64,000 nt of DNA from Nitrososphaeraceae archaeon (GTDB lineage Archaea; Thermoproteota; Nitrososphaeria; Nitrososphaerales; Nitrososphaeraceae), in contig JALDRC010000001.1 of the NCBI GenBank assembly GCA_031316115.1, positions 434,001 through 498,000 on the forward strand, in the 5' to 3' direction. Shown one piece after another: positions 46,139 to 56,190 of the stretch. Numbering within the stretch: the stretch's first letter is position 1; each line of letters begins with the position of its first letter. The notes below the pieces were generated by a model. It was not told where the DNA came from, searched no databases, and saw only the letters and a program-made list of their open reading frames with translations. Both the position numbers and the translations under genes were made by a program.

Positions 46139-47635
46139 TTGACAAATTCAAATTTAAATACGGGGAGATATCTATATGGAGATTATACTGTATTTGAGGA
46201 AAATAAGAATTTTATATATCTATTAAAAGACCATATATCTTTAGTAAATAATATATTAATTAACCATAACAAAATCAATGAATTAGAAGAACTAGATGAG
46301 GAAATATACAAATTTCACAAAAATATTCAAAATCAATTTGCAGATTTTACAAAATCAATAGAATCGACGATTTTTGATTTTTATTCATTGCATCATCTGA
46401 AGGTTTTACATGTATTGAATGAAAAATCTAATCAGAGTAAAAATTTTTTTGACACAAAACAATCATTCCTTAATTCATTACAAAATATCGAAAAAGATTA
46501 TACCGGAAATATGAAGAAATATCAAGTGGATATAAATATCAAAATTAAAGATCATCTAGAACATTTAGTTGAATTATTTCAGATTTGGTTAGTAAAAGCT
46601 TCAGAAAATTTTCCTTCTTCCTTAATAGAAAAATCAGAAAATATAATCGAAATTAATTTTGCAGCCACAGAAGATAAAAATTCTATCATAAATATCACAA
46701 ATTCTATTAACCTCAGTAACGATGTGATGAGCGAGTCTATATCTAAGACGATAACATATTGTTTTTTAAAACAAGGTTCTTTGGAAGATCTTTTCCCACA
46801 AAGAAAGCTGGCAGATTTTAACTTTAAGAATTTTACTTTCCCTATCGGATATAAGGTATCTATTTCAGATAAATTGAAAAAATCTTTTAAATTATCATCG
46901 AAAATTCAACCAAATAATCACAGCACAGATAAAGAACCTAATACTATTTCTTTGGATAATTATTATTTATCACATATCAGATTCGAAAAAAATAAAAGTC
47001 TAGTCATAGGAATTACTAATGAATATAGTGATATTAAAAGTGGTAGAATTCTTCAAATACATCTAAATTTATCAGATAACAATATAGACAAATATTTAAT
47101 CGAGACATTTGATAAACAAAAATTAAAAGAGAATGAAAAAAATGATTTGTTGCAAATTTATTATTTAGCAGACAATAAAAAAATAAGTATTAATGCTATC
47201 TTGATGGATTTTTTTGATTTTGTTGATTTTAAAAAACTATTTAGGTTTTGTCTATTCATACTTAATACTTTAGAAAAAGTAATAGACCCGCTAAATTTAT
47301 CGAGTGATTTTAAATTAGAATACTTCAAATTTAATGATAAAAAAATAATTGATATTATTAGAGACAAAGACCAAAAAAAAGATAAGATTTATTATGATAA
47401 AAGCCTAATATTACTTATTCTTAAAATAGTATCTGGTCATATTGCTCCAATAGTAACCAAAATAAGAGATAAAAGTCCAGTCAAAGGGGAATTAATTCTT
47501 AGATATGAGTTAGAAGGTCAGCCAAGAAATGAATTTGTATTGAAGGAGAATGATCTAATCGCTCAATTAAATAACTTTGAAGAAGGTGAAAAATTTATGG
47601 AAATATTACATTTTAAGTCTAATGAAGATATTTGA
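46139..47635 (+). CDS. Large protein of unknown function, 498 aa
   Basis: No domain is recognised. The first 170 residues are strongly helical with heptad-like spacing (HKNIQNQFADFTKSIESTIFDF; SFLNSLQNIEKDYTGNMKKYQ), a likely coiled coil. The remainder is mixed alpha/beta and rich in Lys, Asn and Ile. There is no signal peptide or TM span, so it is probably cytoplasmic. The start is a TTG at 46139; an ATG just upstream is out of frame. It stands alone next to tRNA-Arg. Confidence 0.6.
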   Translation: MTNSNLNTGRYLYGDYTVFEENKNFIYLLKDHISLVNNILINHNKINELEELDEEIYKFHKNIQNQFADFTKSIESTIFDFYSLHHLKVLHVLNEKSNQSKNFFDTKQSFLNSLQNIEKDYTGNMKKYQVDINIKIKDHLEHLVELFQIWLVKASENFPSSLIEKSENIIEINFAATEDKNSIINITNSINLSNDVMSESISKTITYCFLKQGSLEDLFPQRKLADFNFKNFTFPIGYKVSISDKLKKSFKLSSKIQPNNHSTDKEPNTISLDNYYLSHIRFEKNKSLVIGITNEYSDIKSGRILQIHLNLSDNNIDKYLIETFDKQKLKENEKNDLLQIYYLADNKKISINAILMDFFDFVDFKKLFRFCLFILNTLEKVIDPLNLSSDFKLEYFKFNDKKIIDIIRDKDQKKDKIYYDKSLILLILKIVSGHIAPIVTKIRDKSPVKGELILRYELEGQPRNEFVLKENDLIAQLNNFEEGEKFMEILHFKSNEDI

Positions 47636-48934
47636 TAAATCAACACCATTTTAATCATATTTGTAATAATTCATTTAAAGATTAATTTTAAAAAAGATGA
47701 TGGAGAATTTATTATGTACGTTTATATTATTTTTTCACTTGCGATTTTAACAGTATTGTTTCATTAATCCTTAAATTAGACATATAAACTATAAATAAAT
47801 TCAATTATATATTTGCCGTAGATAACAATATATCTTCTGGTTTAAGCTTCGAATAACAACGCTAAAAAGAATTGATACAATATTTACAATAATTGAATTA
47901 CCATTTAAATTAAATACTTCTCTAATAGCGAATGTAACCTGTGTTTCAAATGTAAAAAGTTGTATGCGGAAGATCTTTTGTACCTACAACATTGTAACCG
48001 ATATTTTTACAATATTAGGAAAAGAGAGATATGATAAAATTCACTATCACTGGCACAATCCTGTCTACTATTAACCGTACATATTTTCTAAAAAAACAGA
48101 TTTATTAATAAACCAATTACACACATATTCACGCCTATGAATTCTGATTGATGATCTGAGTTATAGTTAGCATCATCAATAAATGTCGATACTCTAAGAA
48201 ATAGACCGTCTGCCAACTAGTCTATTAAGCCCATTCCAAGTTTGTTAAATGTTTTTTTTTCTTATGTCTTAAGATTACTTATTATTTGGATGAAATTTGT
48301 AAATCCACAGTCAAGGTAGTACAAAGATTAAAATAAATTAGTTTAGACATTGATATCCCGTTTCAAAAATTAGGCCATAAGTAGAGAGTAGAAATAGAAC
48401 TTCCTGTAAAACTCTCGTCAAATTGACAGCAGCTTCAAGAGGTGGAATAAATATATAGTTTACTCCGAATTTAGAATTAATGTTTCTAAATCAATTTCAG
48501 ATCTGTTATTCAGTATCTACTCCTTGATGTTTGTATACCATAAAAATCCTAACAAGGGTAATTTGGATATCTCTTAATTTGGAGCAAAGGGCAAGTTTAA
48601 TTAAACCTTATATGGTAATTAATTACTATTTCATTGAAGTGTATTAAATTCTATTGATTTTTTCTCATATAGTTCCAAGGTATTTTAGTGATGAAAAATT
48701 CATTAATAATTATTGTTTGTAGTGATTAAATTTTTAGATTCAGTTGGTAGCTATTTAGAAGAGTTGTCGCAAATCCATATAGTATTGAGGAAATAATATT
48801 TAAAATTCAATAGATACATTTAAAGAAAATCCTACTTTAAACTTTGTGTGAAAGTATATCACTTATGAAAACGATGTCCTGAAAGGATTGTCTTACAAGA
48901 TATAGCATTTTCTGAGATAAAGAAAATATATGGG
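47636..48934. other. Long gene-free region
   Basis: About 1.3 kb of AT-rich DNA. It holds a 17-codon hydrophobic frame (47714-47767), too short to judge. No RNA gene or mobile-element end is seen. Confidence 0.55.
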
Positions 48935-49339
48935 TTATTCCACAGAAAGGAATTCAATAACTTCCAAAATATTTTCACTAGTTAGAGATATCTTGATAGG
49001 TCCGAGTGGCGACTCCAGAAACTTCTCCACCAATATAATCAATCCTTTCGTCGCGGCTTGTTTATTAATATAAAACCAAGTACTATTCTGATTTAAATTA
49101 GAGAGTAGAAGTCTATTAAATACAGATATAACGGATCGGTTTCTAATCTGATCATATGTATTAATTAATACCTCCTTTTTATTGGTAGTTCCTAAAAGAA
49201 AATTGTTGGCTTGATCCAAGTCTATTTTCATTCCCATTACTAAGTTAATAGCTTCGATTACTTTTGAGACTGATTCTGATGGGAATATTGGAGTGAAAAC
49301 CTGAATTTCAATATCCACATTAGTTAGAAATTTAGCCAT
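48935..49339 (-). CDS. UPF0201-family RNA-binding-like protein
   Basis: The 134 residues resemble the archaeal UPF0201 (DUF54) family, a ribosomal-protein-L5-like fold related to putative exosome-associated RNA binders: IEIQVFTPIFPSESVSKVIEAI at the N-terminus and FYINKQAATKGLIILVEKFLESPLGPI in the second half. It overlaps the upstream kinase-like gene by 8 bases. In some archaea the two are a single fused protein (UPF0200/UPF0201), so a joint function is likely though unknown. Confidence 0.75.
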   Translation of the reverse strand: MAKFLTNVDIEIQVFTPIFPSESVSKVIEAINLVMGMKIDLDQANNFLLGTTNKKEVLINTYDQIRNRSVISVFNRLLLSNLNQNSTWFYINKQAATKGLIILVEKFLESPLGPIKISLTSENILEVIEFLSVE

Positions 49340-49898
49340 TTTCGGTTCTCACCGTGTAGTTTTGATATAATACAGACCATTGTTTGGCGATTTTTCGTGC
49401 TTGATTTAATAATTGATGTAATGTAATCTCGTTGTTAGAAATAATCTCGTCTGCAAAAGCTATAGCTTCGCTGACTCCAACTGACAACTCTCTCTTATCT
49501 CTGATCAAACAATCCTCGATCGTAGAAGGTGCATCACTTCTTCCTCTATCTTTTAAATGTTTAAACCGTGTAATTAACGACCCGTGGATGGATAAAATTT
49601 TTACAAATCCTATCTTTTTTAATTCCTCTATCTCATTAATACTTCTTATTCCATCTATAACAAATTTAGAATAGGTGTCATCTTCATATTCACTTTTGAT
49701 TTTATGAACAATAAGAACAGCAATAGCTCCAGGACCTAATTCTTTTCTTAACTTTAGCATCAAGTAACCTAGATTTTCATCCGAAGGTTTCAAATTTTGT
49801 TTATATGCCTCTATTCTTATACAATCACCCATGTTTAAAGTGATAAAACCATCTTGTTCTAATGCATTAGCAACAGTGCTTTTTCCAGCTCCAGGCAT
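49332..49898 (-). CDS. UPF0200 family P-loop kinase (dephospho-CoA kinase/adenylate kinase-like)
   Basis: The P-loop is GMPGAGKSTVANAL, but the first ATG (49898) falls inside it. The reading frame continues upstream as KKKFIICLTG, matching the usual N-terminal beta strand, yet contains no ATG, GTG or TTG before a stop; it runs through a 10-base A tract (49920-49929). One A fewer would connect to a TTG (MYYKKKFIICLTGMPG). The protein is thus longer than 188 residues and its start is unresolved. DGIRSINEIEELK and the arginine-rich lid (RFKHLKDRGRSD) support a nucleotide kinase fold. The physiological substrate of UPF0200 is not established. Confidence 0.8.
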   Translation of the reverse strand: MPGAGKSTVANALEQDGFITLNMGDCIRIEAYKQNLKPSDENLGYLMLKLRKELGPGAIAVLIVHKIKSEYEDDTYSKFVIDGIRSINEIEELKKIGFVKILSIHGSLITRFKHLKDRGRSDAPSTIEDCLIRDKRELSVGVSEAIAFADEIISNNEITLHQLLNQARKIAKQWSVLYQNYTVRTENG

Positions 49899-49931
49899 AC
49901 CTGTCAGACAAATGATGAATTTTTTTTTTAT

Positions 49932-50422
49932 AATACAATCACAATCTTATTCAAAATAAAAAGAGGTTATCAACCTTATGATATAATTACGATATTTGGA
50001 ATTTTGAAAATTCGCATCACTATTAAACATACTAAATCCCTAATTATTCTAGTTTATATACCCATTTATCGTAGATTTGTTCAATCAAAATTTCAATTTT
50101 GTACCAATCTAATATAATCCACTGGTGAGTTAATCCTCCAATAATTTATTACTACCAAACAGATTACATAGAAATAGTTTAGAAACAAAATACAGAAGAT
50201 GACAAATATTACTATTAAAGCATTATCATCTAAAAACGAATCTTTTATTGACCTTGTCTGAAATACGTTCAATACACACTCTAAGTTTGTTTTTTTAGGA
50301 GATTAATCATTTAGATCTTTTACCTTAATTAATACTAGACGATTTCCCGAGTAAATGATATGATATATTATATCCATTTATTCGACAAAAACAAATGGAG
50401 ATTTGAAAATGGTGTAAAACCT
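49932..50422. other. Gene-free region between the kinase-like gene and the IS6-like element
   Basis: About 490 AT-rich bases with no supported frame or RNA gene. Confidence 0.6.
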
Positions 50423-51141
50423 GCTCTGTTAATTTAAGATAATACTCACCTCTTTTTCTAACTCAAAATGATTATCGTTTGCTATAGTATCATTGTACAT
50501 AGAAATAAAGAATTGTATCTAGTTATTAACATGAAATAAATTACATTCCTCTTGTCTACATGGATAGTAATCATCAAAACTTTCTATACGATCTTTCAGG
50601 TACTGATTTACTCTTTCTATCAAACTTTTCTCTATTGAAGAATGCAGATAGTGTTTTAATCCAATTACGTCACAGGCTTGATCATACCAGGTACCACCAT
50701 CTGTATAGATGGTATGTTTTCCATATTTTGATACAAGAGATCTGATAAAATTCTCTGCTACAAGCATGTTTCTATCTTCAGAGATATAGATTCCAAGCAC
50801 AGAACCGTGAACTGGTTCTATACATATCCATAACCAAAAATGATGATCTCCTATTTGGATCACAGTCTCATCTATGATAAAAGCAGTTACTCTTTTTCTT
50901 TTGTAGATCTGACAAGAACCAAATCTTTGTATCCAATTCCAAACAGCAACATGACTTCTCTTTTCTTCTCTAAATATTACTAATGCTTTAGATGTATTAC
51001 TTAAACTCAAACCAAGAAAGTACAGATAAAGAGAATACATCACTATACATGTGGATGTTCTGTTTCTTTCAAATTTGATTTGATTCATATGATAGATAGA
51101 ATGTTCCTAGCTATAGCTGTTTCTGATTAAATTAACAGAGC
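50423..51141 (-). mobile_element. IS6-like insertion sequence
   Basis: Terminal inverted repeats GCTCTGTTAATTTAA match perfectly at 50423-50437 and, inverted, at 51127-51141. The 719-base element has one transposase gene reading leftwards. AAAACCT is present just outside the left end (50416-50422) and again at 51145-51151, a possible target duplication offset by three bases. Its decayed relative is at 6946-7650. Confidence 0.85.
50429..51088 (-). pseudogene. IS6-like (IS240-type DDE) transposase with internal amber stop
   Basis: Read from the ATG at 51088, the frame would give 219 residues, but codon 190 is TAG. It reads HVNN*IQFFISMYNDTIAND. In the homologous relic at 6952-7606 this position is TGG in HVYNW, so a tryptophan codon mutated to amber. 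The DDE residues lie before the stop: D in [12 protein letters not shown] in IYTDGGTWY and E in [13 protein letters not shown]. The catalytic core is therefore complete and about 30 C-terminal residues are lost. Truncated activity or read-through is conceivable but not shown. Confidence 0.85.
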
Positions 51142-51327
51142 CGAAAAACCTGAATTTATCTACACGTTAATTTTATAAAAAAAATTCTGAGCCTTGGAAA
51201 TCATATATTCATTCTTATAAATCTGGTTTAAATTTAAAAAAATGTGTATTGATTGTTCTGGCTTTAAAAGTTAATAATATCAAAAATAACAGAAAAATAC
51301 AAATAATCAGACTTTTGTTTCTCTATT

Positions 51328-51495
51328 ATGCCAATAACAGATACAATAAAAAAGCAAATTGCTCAGCAGAGGAGATTGTTTTATAGAATTTGTTTTAAGT
51401 GTGGTGGTCGAAATCCAATTTCAGCGGTTAGATGCAGAAAATGTCACAGTCAAAATTTGAGATTAAAAAATCGCAATACGGCGTCTAAAAAATAA
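51328..51495 (+). CDS. rpl40e: Large ribosomal subunit protein L40e
   Basis: A 55-residue ribosomal protein with one zinc finger of four cysteines (C22-x2-C25 and C36-x2-C39) in a basic context: RRLFYRICFKCGGRNPIS then RCRKCHSQNLRLKN. This matches archaeal L40e, which in eukaryotes is the C-terminal part of a ubiquitin fusion; no ubiquitin part is present here. It is convergent with the radical SAM gene, separated by 43 bases. Confidence 0.93.
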   Translation: MPITDTIKKQIAQQRRLFYRICFKCGGRNPISAVRCRKCHSQNLRLKNRNTASKK

Positions 51496-51538
51496 TAATT
51501 TTTTTGATAATAAATTCAAAAATGCTCTAATAAATCCT

Positions 51539-53263
51539 TTACCAGAAATTAGCCTTGATTTTTTCTATTGCCTTCTCATGTTCAGGTCCTTGTTTAATTG
51601 CATACTTTTCCATAGATGTTAAAGGAATACCGCCTAGAGTACGAGCTAATCCTGAGAAAAACATATTTTTTATTGGATTATCTCTACCTACCCTTGACAT
51701 GAATTTTTGAATACCATGTTTAAAATTATGTTGCCAAGTTTTATACATGACGCCTAGTTTACCTGGATCCATAGTATTTCCAATATCAAAAAAACTAGAT
51801 TTTTCTAATAAACCTATAGGAACGAATGTTAGGGGTGTAACTGTAAATTTAGAATCAGGTTGCTCTTGTTCCAATTCATGAATTAGCCTTATGGTTTCCC
51901 AACTATCATCCATTGTTTCGTCATTATCAAGTCCCATAATAAGGGTAAAAGCTGGAACCCAATAATGTTCATTCAAGGTTTTTACTCCCTCTTTAACGAC
52001 CCAATGCCACTCAGATGGTTTGAATGGAGCTAATTTTCTATCTGCATATTTTCCTATTAACCTTGTACTGCCAGTTTCAAAGCCACATTGGATTCCTATA
52101 AAGTTTTCTGGACCTGATCTTATTATTTTAGAAACATTTGGAATCAATCTCTCGTCTGCTATCGCTCCGGCTAATGTACCGTGGGTTGGATTTGTATGTT
52201 CAATTCCCGTATCCATAATTCCTTTGAAAAGTTCCTCTATAGCTTCTCTATTTGGCTGCATATTCTTTGTTGTTCTTGGATTAAGTCCATAAACAAAAAT
52301 ATCATCGCTATGTATCCATGCATTTTTAAGACCTCCATATTTCATGTTAATTTCTATTTCCTGTTGAACTTTTTCAACTGGATAATATCTTAGCGGACGT
52401 AAAGTTACATCGCAAAATTTGCAACCTCTGCCACAACCCCTCATCACTTCTATCATTCCATGCATACTTGGATGGACGATATTAGGAATTTCATCTACGG
52501 ATGGTTCATCAGAATAATGAATAAAGCGTCCGTGATATTTCCTATCTTCTCTTGTGAATTCTTTAATTTCAACCTTAAACTCACTTTTTTTAAATGGGTT
52601 AGCAGTTTCTAGATCGCCATTTATCAGTGAATCAAAAAATCTTGCACCTGCTCCATCTATTTCAGGGCCTATACCACCAAGGTCTCCTTCTACAATTCCA
52701 TAAATACCGTACTCTTCTATCTTTGCCGGATCATAATTGTACTGCCAAGTTCCAGAAGCACCCACAACCACCTTTGCATTGCTCCCATTTTTTCTTTTAG
52801 CTGAATTAATCTTCATATGTAATTCCCTATTATAGAATTCATCATATGACATTGTTTTTCTTCCATATGTAAATGTCATTGTAACAGGACCCATACCTAA
52901 CGGATCCATTTCATAGGTGCCTATAACTTCGGTTTCTGGACCTATGAACTTATCAATGTAATCAGGATGTGCTACAACCACATCTTCAGCTTTGTATCCA
53001 TCTCGTAAAAGAGAAGCTTCAACTTTACGTAATCCATATGGAGCATAATTTGCTAATCCATTATTCTCGCTTATAGGATTACAAATAAAATCAAATAACA
53101 CTCTAGGAGTAACTTGATTTCTAAGAATATAATACCAAAACGACTCCCTAGTCCTATTGTTGTCAATAGCTGGTGCGCATCCAAAAAATGATGCCAAAGA
53201 AATCCCTCGATAAGGAGACATTAACGTACGATCTGCTGATAAAACAACTTTTGGATATCTCAT
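51539..53263 (-). CDS. Radical SAM protein with B12-binding-type N-terminal domain
   Basis: The radical SAM cluster motif is C277-x3-C281-x2-C284 (GCGRGCKFCDVT). The N-terminal 200 residues form a cobalamin-binding-type region (KVVVGASGTWQYN; YGIYGIVEGDLGGIGPEID), though no DxHxxG motif is visible, so cobalamin binding is uncertain. The 574 residues and overall plan match archaeal class B radical SAM enzymes that include those acting on membrane tetraether lipids (Tes and GDGT ring synthases), but I cannot assign the substrate. Cobalamin genes cbiH, cbiT, cbiL and cbiF in the same window fit a B12 need. Confidence 0.85.
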   Translation of the reverse strand: MRYPKVVLSADRTLMSPYRGISLASFFGCAPAIDNNRTRESFWYYILRNQVTPRVLFDFICNPISENNGLANYAPYGLRKVEASLLRDGYKAEDVVVAHPDYIDKFIGPETEVIGTYEMDPLGMGPVTMTFTYGRKTMSYDEFYNRELHMKINSAKRKNGSNAKVVVGASGTWQYNYDPAKIEEYGIYGIVEGDLGGIGPEIDGAGARFFDSLINGDLETANPFKKSEFKVEIKEFTREDRKYHGRFIHYSDEPSVDEIPNIVHPSMHGMIEVMRGCGRGCKFCDVTLRPLRYYPVEKVQQEIEINMKYGGLKNAWIHSDDIFVYGLNPRTTKNMQPNREAIEELFKGIMDTGIEHTNPTHGTLAGAIADERLIPNVSKIIRSGPENFIGIQCGFETGSTRLIGKYADRKLAPFKPSEWHWVVKEGVKTLNEHYWVPAFTLIMGLDNDETMDDSWETIRLIHELEQEQPDSKFTVTPLTFVPIGLLEKSSFFDIGNTMDPGKLGVMYKTWQHNFKHGIQKFMSRVGRDNPIKNMFFSGLARTLGGIPLTSMEKYAIKQGPEHEKAIEKIKANFW

Positions 53264-53404
53264 TCTAATTCTTGGTCCTAGTTATACACTGTAAAATTTG
53301 GGTAGATTTTAACTTTTCCCAACGTTCCCTTTGGTTAATGGATTTTATAATATCATTTTGAAAAAAATAACTAATAAATAATAAGAGGTTTAAAGTTCAC
53401 GAAG

Positions 53405-53602
53405 ATGATTGAAGATTTACTCAGATGTAATATCTGTAAGCTATCGGTAAATGAAAGAGAGTTGGGAAAGCACATTTGTTCTGAAGATCATCTTAATAAA
53501 AAGATTGGTTTGATGAATAATGCAAAGATTCAAGAGAATGATAAAGAAGATCATCTAAATGTAATGTCAGTCATCGATAAATGGAAGGAATATCAAGATT
53601 AA
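53405..53602 (+). CDS. Small zinc-finger protein, 65 aa
   Basis: C8-x2-C11-x11-H23-x5-H29 (RCNICKLSVNERELGKHICSEDHL) forms a C2H2-type finger with the wider His spacing seen in U1-like and matrin fingers. The C-terminal half is polar and helical (DHLNVMSVIDKWKEYQD). It resembles the other finger proteins in this window only in type, not in sequence. Function unknown; nucleic-acid binding is plausible. Confidence 0.6.
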   Translation: MIEDLLRCNICKLSVNERELGKHICSEDHLNKKIGLMNNAKIQENDKEDHLNVMSVIDKWKEYQD

Positions 53603-53616
53603 AGATAAAATAACTT

Positions 53617-54369
53617 TTATGATGAAAGAAACAAACCCATAGCAACTATTACAAGCGAGATCGAAAAAATATTTCTTAATAGATCTTCTTTGAAGTGATG
53701 CAAGTATTTGGAACCTATTTGTGCTCCTAAAAAAGATCCTGAAGCCAACGCTAGCCCTAGAATATATTCTGGGTTCTCTAGAATAATATGAGTTAGAAGA
53801 CCTGTACTCGAAGTTAATAATAAAGCGAATTGGGAAGTTGGACTAGCATTGATCATTTTCAGTTGAAAAATTATTAACAAGATAGGTACAAAAATTATTC
53901 CGCCTCCTATTCCAAAAAAACTTGAGATTATTCCTGCAGTAAAGGTTCCTAGTATAAACAGTGGATAAAATAGATTTTTTGGAAATTCGAAATTTAATCT
54001 GGTTATTATTCTATTTTTAAATATTATGTATATTGCTACTAGTATTAATAATACAGCAAATAGTATTTTGAACGAATCTAATGAGCTATCTTTCGATAAG
54101 AAACTTCCTAAGATAGCTCCTGGAATAGCAGGAATACCTAATTTTAACCCTAGTGTGTAATCTATGTATTTTTTTTTTATAAAGATTAAAGTAGACGATA
54201 AACTAGTTGCCGTTACTGCTAAGAGACTTGAGCTAGCTATCACATAAGGAGGGAAGCCAATAAATGCCAGTGCGGGGCTCATTATTATCCCTCCTCCTAC
54301 TCCTATTAAGGCTCCCAAAAGACCGCCTCCAAATCCAACTAGAAATAATATCATTATGAGATCTAGCAC
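53617..54369 (-). CDS. TauE/SafE-family membrane transporter
   Basis: The 250-residue protein has about eight hydrophobic spans and two related halves with the family signature: GFGGGLLGALIGVGGGIIMSPAL (12-34) and IISSFFGIGGGIIFVPILLI in the second. Such proteins export sulfite, sulfoacetate or related anions. A neighbouring substrate-specific enzyme is absent, so the substrate is unknown. It is convergent with the zinc-finger gene, 14 bases apart. Confidence 0.9.
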   Translation of the reverse strand: MLDLIMILFLVGFGGGLLGALIGVGGGIIMSPALAFIGFPPYVIASSSLLAVTATSLSSTLIFIKKKYIDYTLGLKLGIPAIPGAILGSFLSKDSSLDSFKILFAVLLILVAIYIIFKNRIITRLNFEFPKNLFYPLFILGTFTAGIISSFFGIGGGIIFVPILLIIFQLKMINASPTSQFALLLTSSTGLLTHIILENPEYILGLALASGSFLGAQIGSKYLHHFKEDLLRNIFSISLVIVAMGLFLSS

Positions 54370-54579
54370 TTCTTATACACACTATTCCATATTTTGATGA
54401 TATACATTATCATGATCAGGAATTGACCCTAATGAAATAAATTAAAACTAATATCTTATTTAACATTGTTGAAAAAACAAAAACATCTAGTCGAATAAAT
54501 ACGACTATTCTTGGATACCGTATTCTGTTATTTAGATTATAAAATTATAAGTATATTACAATAACTCTCATATTTAGAA

Positions 54580-55593
54580 ATGCGGATTATAGTAATTGGT
54601 TTCGGAGTCATTGGTCAAAATTTTACAAAGCTTCTGTTATCTAAATCAGTAGATTTATACAATCAATATGGAATGAAACCCAGAATTGTTGCATGTGTAG
54701 ACAGCAAAGGATCAGTAATCAATCAATCTGGTATTGACCTTAAGAAATTGCTAGACATCAAAAAAAATAGACAGACTGTTGGAGAATATAATCTTCATCA
54801 GACCCAACAGGATGTTTTACAAATTATTGAATCGGTTGATGCAGAAGTTGTTTTAGAGTTAACACCAACAAATCTAGAAAATGGAGAGCCAGGTTTATCT
54901 CATATAATTACAGCAATGAAAAGCGGAAAAAATGTGATTACAGTTAATAAAGGTCCACTTTCAGTCGCATTTCCTTCATTGATAGAATTAGCCAAATTTA
55001 ATGGAATATTTTTTAGGTTCAGTGGAACTGTGGGTGGGGGAACACCTATTCTGGAATTTGCAAAGAGATGTCTTAAAGGAGATAGAATTGTTTCCTTTAG
55101 AGGAATATTAAATGGAACAACTAATTACATTCTATCAAAAATGGAAGAAAGATTATCTTTCACTGAAGCCTTAAAGGATGCGCAGATTAGAGGTTATGCG
55201 GAAACCGCACCTGCATTGGATATTGAAGGTCTTGACGCTGCTGCAAAGTTAGTAATTATGTCGAACTGGTTGATGGATATGAAGGTAACCTTAGAGGATG
55301 TAGAAAGGATTGGGATTTCAAAGGTTACCACAAATGATGTGATTGACTCTGAAAAAAGAGGAAATTCTATAAAGTTAATAGCTAGCTGTGAAAATAAAAA
55401 CCTAATTGTAAAACCTCTAGAAGTTTCTAAATTGGATCCTATATGTGTAAACGGAACTTTAAACGCAGTTACTTTTTCCTTGGAATACTCAGGTGAACAA
55501 ACTATAATCGGGAGAGGTGCAGGTGGAATTGAGACCGCAAGTGCTGTATTAAGAGATATGATAGAAATAAGGGAAAATATTGTTACCGTTTAA
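54580..55593 (+). CDS. hom: Homoserine dehydrogenase
   Basis: It reduces aspartate semialdehyde to homoserine on the way to threonine and methionine. NAD(P) binding is by VIGFGVIGQNF (5-15). ELTPTNLENGEPG and VITVNKGPLS follow in the dinucleotide domain, and the catalytic domain begins with SGTVGGGTPILEF and ILNGTTNYILSKM. At 337 residues it is the short form without an ACT domain. The aspartate kinase is encoded separately at the left edge of the window. Confidence 0.93.
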   Translation: MRIIVIGFGVIGQNFTKLLLSKSVDLYNQYGMKPRIVACVDSKGSVINQSGIDLKKLLDIKKNRQTVGEYNLHQTQQDVLQIIESVDAEVVLELTPTNLENGEPGLSHIITAMKSGKNVITVNKGPLSVAFPSLIELAKFNGIFFRFSGTVGGGTPILEFAKRCLKGDRIVSFRGILNGTTNYILSKMEERLSFTEALKDAQIRGYAETAPALDIEGLDAAAKLVIMSNWLMDMKVTLEDVERIGISKVTTNDVIDSEKRGNSIKLIASCENKNLIVKPLEVSKLDPICVNGTLNAVTFSLEYSGEQTIIGRGAGGIETASAVLRDMIEIRENIVTV

Positions 55594-56190
55594 TATACTA
55601 TTTAGAACTATTAATCATGAATACCGCTAAAAATGAGAGGAATTTGATTATGGACTATTATATATAGATTCTAAAATGATTTGATGATTTTTTATAACCT
55701 GTACTAGAATTAGAAATTAAGATATTCCAATTTGTAATTAAGACTACTATTCATAACTGGGATAATTTTGAATAGGGATTAATAGAAAAGAAAAAAGAAA
55801 AAAAGAATCAGGAATCACACCATTTCACATGGTTAATAGAAATAGGATCAAAGAATATTGCCAGGGTAAAAAATAAAAAAATTTAAGTTTCTTTAATGCT
55901 ATAGAATCTTGATTTTCGCAAAAAATTCAATAACGAGAAAGATATTAAAATATCAATAAAATTGAGAGTGGATTCTAACACCAATTTAAAAAGCAATATC
56001 CGATCAGCAGCTATGGAGTTAACATTAAGTGTTGAATTACTTCTCATCCGAGTTTTTAAAAATAAGGTTTTTTCTCAAAATATACATAAAAAAAATAGAA
56101 TTCTTATCTGAACTAAACCTGACATACTGGATAAAGAGAAATCAATGGATCATGTATATATTATGATTTGAGTTTTGATTAATAATCTCT
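55594..56190. other. Gene-free region
   Basis: About 600 AT-rich bases, with a purine-rich stretch near 55785-55815. No frame or RNA gene is supported. Confidence 0.6.
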
